DNA of 64,000 bases. It comes from Panicum virgatum. Taxonomy: Eukaryota; Streptophyta; Magnoliopsida; Poales; Poaceae. Every line of letters starts with the position of its first letter. The first letter of the stretch is position 1. The translations under genes and the position numbers were made by a program. Below are positions 23,901 through 35,275 of the stretch, in pieces. The stretch covers positions 23,597,238 through 23,661,237 of the forward strand of contig NC_053149.1 in the NCBI RefSeq assembly GCF_016808335.1, written 5' to 3'. A model generated the notes under the pieces. It was not told where the DNA came from and did no database searches. It saw nothing but the letters and a program-made list of their open reading frames with translations.

Positions 23901-23914
23901 TCCTACCCCCTTAC
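23901..23914 (-). other. Polypurine tract of the gypsy element
   Basis: The minus strand reads GTAAGGGGGTAGGA directly before the LTR start TGTAACACCC, the position of the plus-strand primer. A similar TAAGGGGGTAGGGA followed by TGTGACACC lies at about 24229-24250, suggesting an internal rearrangement or a second LTR-edge copy. Confidence 0.75.
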
Positions 23915-23939
23915 AGGAATCTCGTCCCGAGATTCTGGG

Positions 23940-24230
23940 CTAGCTAGCAAAGGGATCAGGATAGGTCTTCCTCAGCTCCTCTTCTCGGTGGTCACTCCAT
24001 TGCATTTTGCACGTCTTGATCTTCTTGTCCCGAGTAACTCTCTCAGATGTCTCCAAAATCTTCACCGGGTGCTCGTTGTAAGTCAGATCTTCTTGCGCAT
24101 CCAACCCTTTCGACGGTGCTTGTTCTTCTAGCACTCTCAAGCACTTCTTCAACTCAGATCTACATAACCCTTCTACCTCGTCTGATAAATTCTCAAATTC
24201 TCCCATACTATCTGTAGGCCGGGGTGTCAC
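23940..24230 (-). pseudogene. C-terminal chromodomain-like fragment of gypsy pol
   Basis: The minus-strand frame reads DLTYNEHPVKILETSERVTR, KKIKTCKMQWSDHREEELRK and TYPDPFAS before a stop. This is the pattern of the integrase C-terminal chromodomain of Ty3/gypsy chromoviruses, here lacking the usual EATWE segment. It sits just upstream (element sense) of the polypurine tract, as expected. The upstream sequence does not continue into integrase, so the rest of gag-pol has been deleted. Confidence 0.72.
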
Positions 24231-24805
24231 ATCCCTACCCCCTTACAGGACCGACGTCCTCGTCGGTTTAACTCCGGAATATCACATCCTCTTCGCACTA
24301 TCCTTCTTCTCAACAAGCAAGACAGGAGAAGCCCAAGGCATGATAAGGTAGAGGGAAACCGAGTGTATAGTTTAACCCCGACGATCTAACTCAGTTTTAT
24401 TAATTAATGAACTTTAACTTAAGACTGATTTTCATTAAACAAATTTAGCTACTAAGCTATGCAATCAACCAAAAATCCAAATCAAACATGTAGCATAATA
24501 ACAAGCATTCAAAAGTTCACACTTTAGTCGAGTTTAACACACAACTCGACTAACACAACGTGTTGCAGAACGTTCTATCGTGCTATTATAAAGGGGTCAT
24601 TTAGCTTACACCTATGAGGGTCAGTCGACTTACTTCTGGCCAAAATCTACGGAAACTAATTCTATAGAGAGAAATCAAGGCAAGACGAGTAAAAGTCTTG
24701 GAATTTCAAGGAATATAATAGCAAAATAGTTTCAGCAGACAAGGCTTAGAGAGAAGACCTAAAACTCAACCAGTTCTATCTAGGCTTTCGTCCTACAGTC
24801 GATAT

Positions 24806-24818
24806 AGCTTTGATACCA
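24806..24818 (-). other. Primer-binding site (tRNA-iMet type)
   Basis: TGGTATCAAAGCT on the minus strand lies three bases after the LTR end (TGTTACA at 24828-24822). It differs by one base from the common TGGTATCAGAGC site complementary to initiator tRNA-Met. Confidence 0.75.
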
Positions 24819-25789
24819 CTCTGTAACACCCGGTTTATAAAAGGACATAAACCGAGCAATCATATACGTGCCAGGATCAAGTCACACGTATATACAATAA
24901 AATGAACAGTATATCACAGCACATATCACGTAAAAAGACATAATAAAGCGAGTATCTTAACAATCATATTAGTCCAAGTGTTGTGTTGTCATTCGATCAC
25001 CAAAATCACTCGAAATGGCATCAATGGTGCCATGTTCGTTACAGACCCGCTAGCATTTTCTTTGGTTGAGGGTGAAAACATAGACAGCTGGTCATGGTTC
25101 TTGCATTTGGTCCATAGAGATGTTGTTGGACAGGATCGTAAGGTGTGCATTATCTCAGACCGGCATCAAGGAATTCTTAATGCAGTTGAGGACCACATGG
25201 AAGGCTACCATCCAATTGTGCATAGGTGGTGTACGAGACACTTCGCAGCTAATATATGGCAAAGGCAAAAGAGCAAGAAAGTTATAAAGCAGCTAAAGTT
25301 GTTATGCGCATCAAAGACGGAGAAGAAATTTGCTATTAGGCTTACAAAACTAAAAGGTATGATGAACGAAGAAGCAACCGAGTGGTTAGAGGACCAAATG
25401 GAAAACAAGAGTAAGTGGGCTCTTGCCTTTGATGATGGTTGTAGATATGGTATATGTAACACAAATATATCAGAAGTGTTGAACAAAGTTCTTAAAGGGG
25501 TACGTGCTATGCCCATTTCAGCCATTGTGGAGTACACGTTCTACAAGGTGAATTCATACTTTGTGCATAGATGGGAGAAAGCAAACCAGCAAATAGCTTC
25601 TAGGCCAAACCAAGATCTATGGGGAAAAGGTGCCATGAAGCTGCTAACCAAAGCAGGCAAGGCAGCAGCAGGCATGTCAGCTGAGTTGTTTGATCCGAAC
25701 ATGTATGTGTATTCAGTTAGGACAGCAACCGCGTTGACCGTTGGAGGAGAGATGACCGGTGGCCGCATCTACAAAGTGGACCTCATGAG

Positions 25790-27418
25790 TGTTGGCGTTT
25801 CTTACACTCAATAGAATATGGATTCCGCAAGCGCACAGAATCACTGCTATAGCACCTCACCTTGGAGTATTCCAGGGTATCATATATTTTCTTAGGGAAG
25901 CACTATGGATAAAGAGTATCGAAGAATCGAATGACAAACTTTACTAGAGATATCAACCAACTAACTTAGTGGGGGTAAGCCTGATATGATAGATATGATA
26001 ATGGACAACGATGACCGTTTGACACAGGAGACTCTAATCCTTAGAGGGGTAAGCAGCTGGGAGGACAACGAGCGAGAAAGACTCCTAAAACACTTCTAAA
26101 CTATCGAACTAGCCTCTCTAGACTAAACCTTGCTTCTAACTAGTTATCGGGAACCTAGAGCTTACTTCGGCGGCTGGAAGAGGAAGGACTTCAGAAAGGG
26201 ATGAGAGGGGAGTCTGACGGCAACCTGCACTACTGCTATTAAAACACCCGAACGTGGTGGATTACAAAGGACGGATAGGGCTGTCACCACCTACCGACTA
26301 CCACAACGGTTCCGTGGGGTGGAACACACTTTCTAGCTAACACTAAGGTCAGACACCACGTCTGCACTCGGTGTTAGGATTTCTCTTGTCACGAACAAGA
26401 GAAATCCCCTCAACCTAGCAAACTAACTTGAGCCTCCCTAGTCCGGGCGAGAAAAACCGTGGTGATAACTTGGAAAGGTAAATAAATGCAGAAAGTAAAG
26501 CTGACTCGAAAAGATAAAGAATATAACTTATATTGATAAATGTCAAAGGAAAAGATACAAGAGCTTATACCTGACTTCCGATGACGACTCCGGAATCCTG
26601 AGACAAGCTCGACTCGACTCTAACTCCCAGACTACCTAACCTACTCTAGAAACTAAGAATGAGAGAAGAGAACTCCTTTGGTGTGTTAAGAGTGAGGGTG
26701 TTGCTCTCTATTTATAGTGCTCCAAGGTCGGTACGAGGTGGGCGCGTGTGTTGTAAGCAACTAGGTCGGTTGATGTAACTTCCACGCGAAGTTGAGCACA
26801 AGCCGCTGCAAAGTGGGGCTGGCCGGCCTCCCCTAGGCCGGCCGGCCTAGGGATCCCACCATCTGGCCACCGACTTTTGTAGACGGCTTGGATTGTCTCT
26901 CTGGAAGTCAGTGGAAGAGGTTTGGGTCCAAAGAACGTGATTGTTAGGCCGGCCGGCCTCTCCTAGGCCGGCCGGCCTGGGTTTGGCTCCTCTTGGCCCT
27001 CCGTTCCACCGATGCATCAATCAACGGTTGCACATTCTTGCTCAAGGCGGTTTAGGTCTTGAAACTGCGTTTGGACACTGAAAGTGGACCCAACCTTCCA
27101 TTGCTCAAGCCTTTCGGTCTTTGTTTGTGAATTTGGATGAAACCAAATTGGATTGGCTTGGATTTGTGCTCATGATCAATCTGGAAAAGTTTCGTGGCAT
27201 GGTATGTTGAGGTGCTAGGCCGGCCGGCCTAGGGTAGGCCGGTCGGCCTGGTATTTTGTCCATTTTCCCTATTTTTGGTACACTAGTTCTTGCGACCACA
27301 ACTCATCCAAAACTTGTTGCACTTGTTAAAAATAAGCAAAATATGTATGGAACATGGTGTAAAACTCATTTTATTCCCGAGAAGTTGACGGTCAAAATGG
27401 AAATAATGGCCGTCAACA
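25790..27418 (-). mobile_element. Solo LTR inserted in mudrA
   Basis: It starts TGTTGGCGTTTCTTACAC at 25790 and ends GGCCGTCAACA at 27418. Flanks are ATGAG and ACGAG, a 5-bp duplication with one mismatch. Its opening (GCAAGCGCACAGAATCAC ... TATTCCAGGGTATC) resembles the LTRs at 34014 and 41015, which read in the minus direction, so it is a diverged relative. The 1,629 bp contain no coding sequence. Three clusters of GGCCGGCCGGCCTAGG-type palindromes occur near 26820, 26945 and 27217. Confidence 0.85.
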
Positions 27419-28006
27419 ACGAGCGCCACTTGCACATGTTGTGTTCCACAGTTGTTGCACGTACCATGCTCCCATATGATTGCTGCATGCCACGTTAGAG
27501 GCGTGTCCCACCTTTCATCGGCATACATGTCACCGTTATATTCTAAGAGTATTGTATTGAAGACATGGGAATCTAGGTTTGAACCGATTCTTGATCCCTC
27601 ACATTGGCCCGAGTACAATGGCCGTGAGTACATTCCAGATCGTAGCAAGCTGAAAGATAAGGTTGGAATGAGGAAGAAAAAATGGCTCCATAATGAGATG
27701 GATCAGATTAGTGGTTACGGTGATGATATTGATGGTTATGGTGACTTTAACCAAGACAGTTCGAAGGTTCAATGTAGCATTTGCCATAAAGAGGGTCACC
27801 GAATGGAAAAGCACAAGCAGGGCCCGAAAAATTTGACCAATAACAACAGAAAAAAGAGTGTGTAGAAATAACATGTCATTGGTAAGGAAATCGCTATAAA
27901 AAGTTTGATGTTGTGATTTGAAACGTACCATATTATTTTATTGTTCATTGCATGCTATTCCTATATTTTCATTTAATGGGTGCATACTAATAATGGTGTA
28001 TGCAGG

Positions 28007-29109
28007 ATGTTGCAGTCACGCAAACGTAAAATTTGGTACCGCGGGGAGGCTAAAGAGGATGGGCCTGTGCCTCCCCCAATTCCAATCCCAAATTGTGAAT
28101 GTGGAATTCCAGCTGAGGTGAAGCAATCAAGGCACCCGAAAACAGCTGCTAGAGCTTTCTACATGTGCTCTAAGAATTTAAGTTTTAAGTGGATTACACC
28201 TCATATTTATGAAAGTTCAAGCCCTTGCTTTTTCTTCCAATGGATTTACGGCCCTAACAAGTTTGACCCCAGAATCCGTCTATTTGCGTATGAAGACGAA
28301 ACTATGCCGTACCATAAGTTCAAGCGATGGGTCCCTCCTCCACCGAATCCTCCTTTAATGACGGCAGAAGAGAAGGCGGAAGCTGCAAGTATCCGTGTTA
28401 CGAGCCGGCCATTGTGCCATTGTGGAGTCCCTTGCAAGCTTCAAAGACCTAACCTCGAACTACCGGTGAAGTTCACACCCTTCTTCTGTTGCAAACTAAC
28501 AACACATGTAAGACTTGTTCACTTGCCACGTCATTACCATGTCGTACTATTGGTGCATCCTTTCACTTCACTACTTATTCTTCTATACAGGATGGATGGC
28601 CATTATGTGATTTCCAGGAATATATTTACGGCCCAAAAAGTCATTGGCCCACCGAAGAGCAAGTGCAAGCATTCGAGAGCGGCAAAGAGGAGTGGCCATG
28701 CAACCGGCATCCTAGGCCTCGGTGCAAGTGTGGTATTTTAACTCGTAGGGGTGCGGTCCCTACCGAGCTAGGGTATGGTTGGTACTGTGGGAACTCGTAC
28801 GGAGATTATTGGGAATGCAATTTGTGTTTATATTATGTACATGTTTGTTTTTGAAAATGTGCTTATATTTTGCTAAAACATCATCTTCAATGTTCAGGAG
28901 GGGAGGACTTGTGATTGGGAGACCTTTCCCGGTAGGGAGGATCTGAGGATAAAGTTGCGCCAATATGCGGAGCCACTGAGGACACAAGAAACACACAAGA
29001 AAAAAGAGAAAATAAGGCAAATCCTGCATAGATACCCATAAACAAAGATGATGCAGACGATGATGATTGGGGAGATAATGAGCTTTTCATTGACCACGAT
29101 TCAGATTAG
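28007..29109 (+). pseudogene. GRF-type zinc-finger gene carried by the MULE
   Basis: Exon 1 (28007-28507) follows a splice-acceptor-like TATGCAG and starts MLQSRKRKIWYRGEAKEDG. It contains NCECGIPAEV ... AARAFYMCS ... CFFFQWIYGP, a GRF zinc-finger pattern, and a second partial one (LCHCGVPCKL ... FFCC). Exon 2 (from 28591) reads DGWPLCDFQEYIYGP and RCKCGILTRRGAVPT. A last exon near 28902 gives TCDWETFPGREDLRIKLRQY and an Asp-rich tail (DDADDDDWGDNELFIDHDSD) that needs a one-base frame change near 29037. GRF fingers bind single-stranded nucleic acid in some nucleases and helicases. It could be a separate gene or 3' exons of the transposase transcript. Confidence 0.65.
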
Positions 29110-29339
29110 GTTGTTATTATTTGTATGGTTGGACTGTGTGTGTGATGCACTATTTTATGTCTAGACTGTGTGTGACGGACTATTTGTATTGTTGGCTTAT
29201 TTGTATGGACTTTTGGTACGTATTTGTACTCCTTCGTGCACTAAATATTTGTACTCATTTGGTTGTTGTATTGTAGCGTGGATTATTCCTATCTAGACGC
29301 TGCCAATTCTGGTCAGGGCTGGATTGTGGCGTGACAAGC

Positions 29340-29612
29340 TGTCACAATTCAGACCTAAGCCAAAATTGGTTGGCAGCGTGGCATGGTGCAATTGCTCAAA
29401 GAGTCGCGTCGTGGGCATGGCGCGACTATTGTCACAATTTAGACTTAAGCCAAATCTGGTCGGCAGCGTGGTGTGGCGCGATACCTTGACGAGTCGCGCC
29501 AAGCCACATGGCGCGACTATTGTCACAATTTAGACTTAAGCCAAATCTGGTCGGCAGCGTGGTGTGGTGCGACACGTTGAAGAGTCACGCCATGCCACAT
29601 GGCGCGACTCCT
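29340..29612 (+). repeat. ~91-bp tandem repeat, three copies
   Basis: Copies begin at 29340, 29430 and 29521 with TGTCACAATTYAGACYTAAG. Each also carries GGCAGCGTGG and a GTCGCGCCA ... TGGCGCGAC inverted pair. Copies two and three are nearly identical. Confidence 0.85.
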
Positions 29613-29910
29613 CAAACAGTCGCGCCACACCATCCCCCTGACCCAAATCTATAACAGCTGGTCACGCCAATAGGAATGGCGCGACTCTTCAGAGAGTCAC
29701 GCCATAACATTTGGCGTGACAAGTTGGTGCCATTTTGGCCTAGGGCAAAACTGGGTGATGGTTGTGCATGGTGCGACTCTTTATTGAGTCACGCCACGCC
29801 ACTCGGCGCGACTCAGTGAAGAGTCACGCCACACGCATCCACTGACCAGATCTGCCTTGGGCATATTATGTGCCAACTGGTCACGCCAATTAAAATGGCG
29901 CAACTCCTCG
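29613..29910. repeat. Array of GTCGCGCCA / TGGCGTGAC inverted motifs between convergent genes
   Basis: At least eight GAGTCACGCC, GTCGCGCC, GGCGCGACTC or GGCGTGAC motifs alternate in orientation, continuing the tandem repeat on the left. The same motifs flank both MULE TIRs. The array lies between the end of the GRF gene and the end of the PMD gene. Confidence 0.75.
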
Positions 29911-30448
29911 ATGAACATGTAGTGAAATATTTCTATACAACAACAAAAAATAGGAGCACAGCTGTTTGAGAAGCTATGCGCAGTGAAAAAAAATCGCAAA
30001 ATTGAGTGGTCGACAACCCAAGCATCCAGCCACGATAGCATAATCAGAAGTTTGGTATGTTTTTTTTTGGACAAGCATCACAAGCCTCACCAAAGTTGTT
30101 CATATCGGAGGTCACAAGCAAAAGATATCAACCACACTAATACAAGAGGTCCAGTGACAAACTAAATTTAGGCAACATTTGATTCAACAGTACTGCGATG
30201 TTAGCCAACATGTTTCCATCTAAGTTACATAGTTCCATCTACATCTACTCATACTTCACTCGTACCCAACATGCTTGTGGTGGCTACGGTGCAGCGACTG
30301 AAGGAGAGGAGGCAAAGTCACAATCATAGAGGTTGCCCATGAATCTGAACAAAAAAATTGGAATGAAATAGGAAAAAACATGTAGTAGACCAAGTAACAG
30401 GAAAATAACTTCTCTACCCAGCCTTGTTCAAACATACCTAGTACCATG

Positions 30449-33134
30449 CTACTCATGGGACGGATGTGGGGTGAAAGGTTTCTTGGGACGACGAGGACGG
30501 CCCGGCCTAGTTGGCAGGACATTAGCGCTCCCGACATCAGTGTGATCCCGTGCCCGTGCCTGTCCCTTTGTCCGCCTCTTTGGTGGTGGAGTATCTTGCG
30601 TGGGCCCTGAAGCCTCCGGAATCTGTGATAAGCATATCTCATCGTGGCCGTAGTCAGGATCTTCACCATCTAAGCTTGATGTCTCCTCAGACTCCTCACT
30701 AACGATGTCTTGAGGGGGTCTCTCCTTGCCCCTCCTACGAGGGGTTCCAATACTGAGAGCACCGGATCGACCGCGACGTCCTCCTATTAGAGAGAATTGT
30801 TTAACATATATGTAAGTAAAAACAAGCATAAAGTAGTAGAACTGGAAATAACATTGCTAATGTCCCACCTGTAGATGAGGTGCCCAATGAAGTAGTTATA
30901 CTCGTGCTCCTTGTACCGCGATGGCGTGACCCGGAAGGTTCACCTTCATCGGCCGTTGGTTGTCCTTGTCCCGCTATGCAGTTCAGTTTGAATGCCATTT
31001 TTCGGCAACCCCGTCTGAAACTCTACATTGCATTTCGGCACAGAATTCGTTAGACACTAATCATTGAGAACTGAAAACTAAATTCATTAGACACATTAGA
31101 GGGAAATGTACATATTCTACCTGTAAGAATCCCCTCAGCACGGTGGCCTCATCCGGAGATCCTATTGGCACCCTCAACGCTTGTCCCGCCTCGTTATCAA
31201 AACGACTAAGTTGTTGCCCCTGCAAATGCATAGGTCGCACAAGTTATGCCATAAAAATTCTACAAACTACTTAACAAGTTAGGTCATAAAGATGTAGGAC
31301 GTTGCAATATTTTGTTGTGCACTACAACTTATAATGTAGTCTTCAAAGGTTCCTCGCTCGGGCTGCGTACCCATTCTCATGTGAGGATCATATTCGGCAA
31401 AGACATCTTCGGGGTCCGAAGGTAGATCCTCGATGTGGGTAGCGTCCAATGCAGCCTTGAGCTTTAGCCGTGTGTTTTGCTTCAACCAGTCCAAATATAT
31501 ATTGAACTGGTCCTCACGGTGAATAGGGTCACCATAAACAATGTTGTTGCCTCGACCATTCCAAGCATTCACATATGCAAGGTGCTTCTCCTCCCAGTTT
31601 TTGGCACCCCGCTGCTTCAATCGATCAGTTCTACATATAATGTATGCAAGAATTAATGTAATTGCAAAACATGCAAATATTTTCCATAGAATGAGATTGT
31701 AGAAAATAAATAACCATACCCATGCAACTCATGGCTAGTATTAATATACTCAGGCGGACAAGACTGAAGTATTCCAAATTGGTGCATCACCCGATTTGGA
31801 AGGTGGTACTCAACAATGTAATAGCAAATAAGAGGGCAAATTGAGCGCCAGTATTCATTATCCCTCATGCATTGCGGATTAAGATTCATGTTTTCCACCT
31901 CTATGCGATTGTATGGTTGCCATTCAACCTAATACGACATGTTCAATATGATTACAACAAATTGAGGACTATATTACATGAATTGCAGTAGAGGAGGTGG
32001 TTATAGTCTTACGTGTGCAGCATTTAGGCAATCAAGGGTGTTGTTGTAGTCTATGTACCGCCTTCCTGGATTACCGTGCACAGTACCAATATTGTTCCAT
32101 AACCAACCCACTGTAGCCACAGCCTCTCCCTCGTATAATGGCGTAACCTTAGATATAACAATAAATAATGACATTAGCGAATTTTGAAGATTACCAAAAC
32201 CTAACAACAACAATGCAAAAGTAATGAACAAATAAAATACTTACTCCATGAGCATAACACTCCGGCCGGCCAACAGGAAGGCGCTCCCACATCCACAGTT
32301 GTAATAGGTAAGCACAACCACCAAGATTTGCACTATCTTTGCTCCGCCTACAAGCATCACACAGCTGATGGTACAACCACCCAAGTGTTGCATTCCCCCA
32401 GCTGAAAGTGGCAATGTTGTCCCAGTCTTGACCAATTAGTTCTAGCCACATCCATGAGATTGTGTTCCCGCTCGAATCAGGAAATAGAAACCCGGCGACC
32501 AATTGCCATAGCCATGCCCGAGCGAACCTAGCAACCGTCCCGCCATTAGCATCCGCTCCAGGTGGTGTACCAAAATGTTGTGTCAACCAAGCTGAGGTCA
32601 CTCAAGTAGGCCTCTTATCCTTCGTGTCTTCCGGTGGTTCGGGTGGGTGCACTCCAAACAACATCTCCACTCTTTCTCTCCATCCATTTGGACATATGCT
32701 ACCAGTTATAGCTCTACCATCTATACAAAGCCCAAATAGCATTGCCACATCTTGGAGTGTAATTGACATCTCACCGGGGGAAGGTGGAATGTGTGTGTCT
32801 CAGGCCTCCACCGGTCCACCAGATCTGTTAAAGCTGCATTGTCCATCTTGGGGAGGCCCTCCTTGACTAGCCACGCCAATGGGAGGAATCCAGCCCGTTT
32901 TAGGTACGGTGCATACCTATTGTCCCACCCCAAAGGCTTGTGAAGGCGGGGGCGTAAAGGCTTCAAAACCTACAAAAATATCAATGAACTTTATAATCAA
33001 CTAAAATCAAATTAATGAGTTGACAAAAATAAAAACAAACACAAGTTCACCTGCATACGCTCTTCTTGTATCTTGCCACGGTGTCTCTCATCATAATGCA
33101 TCTCCAGGAGTGGGTAGCGTGGGTGGTGTGCCAT
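30449..33134 (-). pseudogene. Plant mobile domain (PMD, MAIN-like) protein gene in the MULE
   Basis: Minus-strand exons can be placed by GT/AG signals. Exon 1 (33134-33051) reads MAHHPRYPLLEMHYDERHRG. Exon 2 (32969-32245) holds LVDRWRPETHTFHLPP, MSITLQDVAMLFGL, ARAWLWQLVAGFLFPDSSGN, WGNATLGWLYHQLCDA and LLQLWMWERLPVGRP, the PMD signature. Exon 3 (32147-32013), exon 4 (31928-31720) and exon 5 (from 31630; GTDRLKQRGAKNWEEKHLAY) follow. Later exons near 31220, 31010 and 30790 end in a basic, Pro-rich tail with stop at 30449. Lesions are a one-base loss after FHLPP (near 32790) and an in-frame TGA near 32606. PMD proteins include host MAIN/MAIL1 and many transposon-borne forms. Transcription would start near the right TIR. 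Confidence 0.8.
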
Positions 33135-34008
33135 CTACAAACAAAAAGTAATATATAATAAGCAATCTCTTTGTTTCGTCAGACTTCTACTATGAACACT
33201 GGAAAAGTGCACATAGTTAACTCACACCACACCACAAGTGCACATATTTGAAACAGTTGTGGTTCATGTAGTACACCCTTTGAAACACATGAACACAGCA
33301 CACCAGCACACCCTTCTATTACATGAACTACGAAACATATGTGGTGCCCTAGAAAATTGTATATAATGCTCAGAAATGTAGCTGCATTTTGTGGTCATGG
33401 TTCATGAATGTTTCAAAGTTTCACACTCATGACTCATCCCTAGCCCTTTCAAAGTTCCAAAGCATAGAAATGGCCCAGGGAAAAAATAGGTTTAGGCATA
33501 GTAGACTAGACTCATTGAAGGAAAAATGAGCACTGGAAAATTGAGATGGAAAATTGAGAAAAATAAGGTTTAGCCATAGTAGCAACTACCAACATTCTGA
33601 TAATTTATTAGCAAGTAGTAGGTATAAGCAAGCATGAGCACAGGAAATTTGAGATGGAATAACTATAATCCTCTTACTCACCTTTGTAATCGAGGGAACC
33701 AGGGGTGGATCTGGATCCGGCGGCACGAATGGCCCTGGCGGAGGCGGCAATGGCGGCGGCCGGTGGCGGCCGGTGCTCCGCAATGGCAGCGGAAGGGGGC
33801 GGGCCGTGCAGGGCCCCGGCGGCCGATCCGTAGGGGCAGAGCGGGTGCAGGGCGACGGGGGCCGGTCGCCAAGCCGCAGGTGGGGGCGGCTGTAGGGCGG
33901 GTGGCAACGCCGGCCGTGGACAGGGGAGCTTGCTGCAATGCTCCGACGGCCGCAAGTGGCGAGCGGCTGGGTGTGTCGTGGGCGGCGGGCGACCGGGTCC
34001 CCGGGCGA
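33135..34008. other. Upstream region of the PMD gene, GC-rich leader
   Basis: AT-rich at 33135-33660, then very GC-rich at 33690-34008. This is probably the 5' untranslated region and promoter-proximal part of the PMD gene, now split from the right TIR by the LTR element at 34014. Antisense frames here are Pro/Arg-rich with no domain. Confidence 0.5.
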
Positions 34009-34013
34009 GGCTC

Positions 34014-35255
34014 TGTTGGTATTACTTAACATTCACAAAATAATTCGCAAGCGCACGGAAGATACCGTTGTAGCACTTCACACAGAAGTATTCAGGGTAT
34101 CGTAATTTCCACAGGGAACAGATGTGTAACGACCTTCTGGCTAGCTTAACCAAGGAGAACAAGATGTAGGAGAGCTTTGGGTAGTGTGGTTTATCTAAAG
34201 ATAAGGATCAAGGTAAGGTAGACTTAGGCTTTCACTCGTTTACTTCGGGCACCGGTCTGACCCAGGTACTGTTAGGGACCTCCGGCTTGTTGCTCTACGC
34301 TGTACCCGGACAGGGGGGAGTGCACTAACCACGAAGCAGCTTCGTAGCGGACCGACAGGGCTGTCACCACCTGCGGTCTACCCCGCAATACTATAGAGTA
34401 CGAGGCAAACAAAAGCAATCTAGGGCCTAGACACCACGTCTAATCCTTTGATTACTACTCTAGCGGCGTACAGGGTTACCCGTCTTTATCAGGGGCCCTC
34501 TACTAAAGCATACGTTACAAGAACGTACGATGAACTCGTAAATGAATAAATAACTTAAGAATACTTAACTAAGAACTTAAAAGAAGATGAACTCCGGATA
34601 CTTACTCAAGTGATTCGTACCCATCGAGGTACAAGACGAAGAGAGACCGATAAGTCTGGCTCTTCTCCGATCCCCCTCCTCGCACACTCCCTACTCTAAA
34701 GATACAAGTGGAGCATTACTACTACTTCTCCTCCTTGAAGTGTATGAGAATGGAATGGGAATTGTGAATGACTTGAGAGGGGTGAGTGGAGGCCCTTTTA
34801 TAGGTTGAGAAGGTCGGTTCCCGCCATCTTCTGATATGGAAATGTTGATAACCGCCTTTTGGAGGATAAGGGAGGATCACCGGCCAAGATGCACTGGACT
34901 AGTGCCAGTCCAGGTTCGGCCGACCCCACTTGGTCGATTTTTGCCACCGCCTTTGGCCGGGTGACTGACATGTGGGTCCTCTTCAGTGTACGTCGGTGCC
35001 GGGGCTTTGTACGTCGGTTTGCTCTGTCAATTGGGCCCTCTTTGTAAGTGTGATGCAGGATTGGATATTCAGTGCATTTGTGTCGCGTCTTTTGTATGTT
35101 TTTGTCTTATTCCGCGTATGGGTGCTTGCAATCCAAGATTCACCAAAACTCGTGGAAATGGTTAGCAATAAGCCCTATAACTATATTTGGTGTTCAAATG
35201 TTATGAAAAGATGCAGGAGTTGACGGCTTTATTTCTGACTTAAGGACCATCAACA
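34014..35255 (-). repeat. 3' LTR of the gag-only element
   Basis: 1,242 bp, TGTTGGTATTACTTAAC on the plus-strand left edge and GGACCATCAACA at the right edge. Confidence 0.9.
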
Positions 35256-35275
35256 ACACCCCCACACTTAGCCTT
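35256..35275 (-). other. Polypurine tract of the gag-only element
   Basis: The minus strand reads AAGTGTGGGGGTGT just before the LTR, preceded by GACGAGCAAAGGCT. This pairing is characteristic of Athila/Tat-type plant elements. Confidence 0.75.

Larger units (their letters stand above)
19481..24955 (-). mobile_element. Ty3/gypsy retrotransposon with long LTR, internally deleted
   Basis: Read on the minus strand, the order is: a 3' remnant of the 5' LTR (24955-24822), a primer-binding site, about 0.9 kb of internal DNA, a polypurine tract, and a 3' LTR from 23898 to 19481. Both LTR pieces share their last ~134 bases nearly perfectly. The internal region keeps only the C-terminal chromodomain-like end of pol. 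Most of the 5' LTR and adjacent mudrA sequence are gone, so no target duplication can be matched; CGCAA precedes the left end. Without the nested solo LTR, the 3' LTR is about 3.9 kb, unusually long. Confidence 0.82.
18297..27865 (+). pseudogene. mudrA-like MULE transposase, interrupted twice
   Basis: The protein begins MDRLVHLFSG at 18297, shifts frame near 18360, then reads MAPSFDDIIG to 19480. This part has a long Asp/Glu-rich linker and the N-terminal MuDR domain (KGMIFDSLEELKFFLRDYYV ... CQQGCPWKVW). A gypsy element (19481-24955) follows. Reading resumes with the MULE core (LAFSLVEGENIDSWSWFL, CIISDRHQGILNAVEDHM, HRWCTRHFAANIW) to 25789. After a solo LTR at 25790-27418 comes a SWIM zinc finger (CTCCVPQLLHVPCSH) and a CCHC-like knuckle (CSICHKEGHRMEKHK, last Cys lost) ending at 27865. 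Removing the solo LTR and one duplication copy restores the frame exactly. The segment with the first catalytic Asp is missing at the gypsy junction, so the enzyme is dead. Confidence 0.85.

Noticed and set aside
33586..34032. 148-codon minus-strand Pro/Arg-rich frame
   Set aside because: It crosses the LTR boundary at 34014 and has low-complexity translation. It fits better as 5' leader of the PMD gene.
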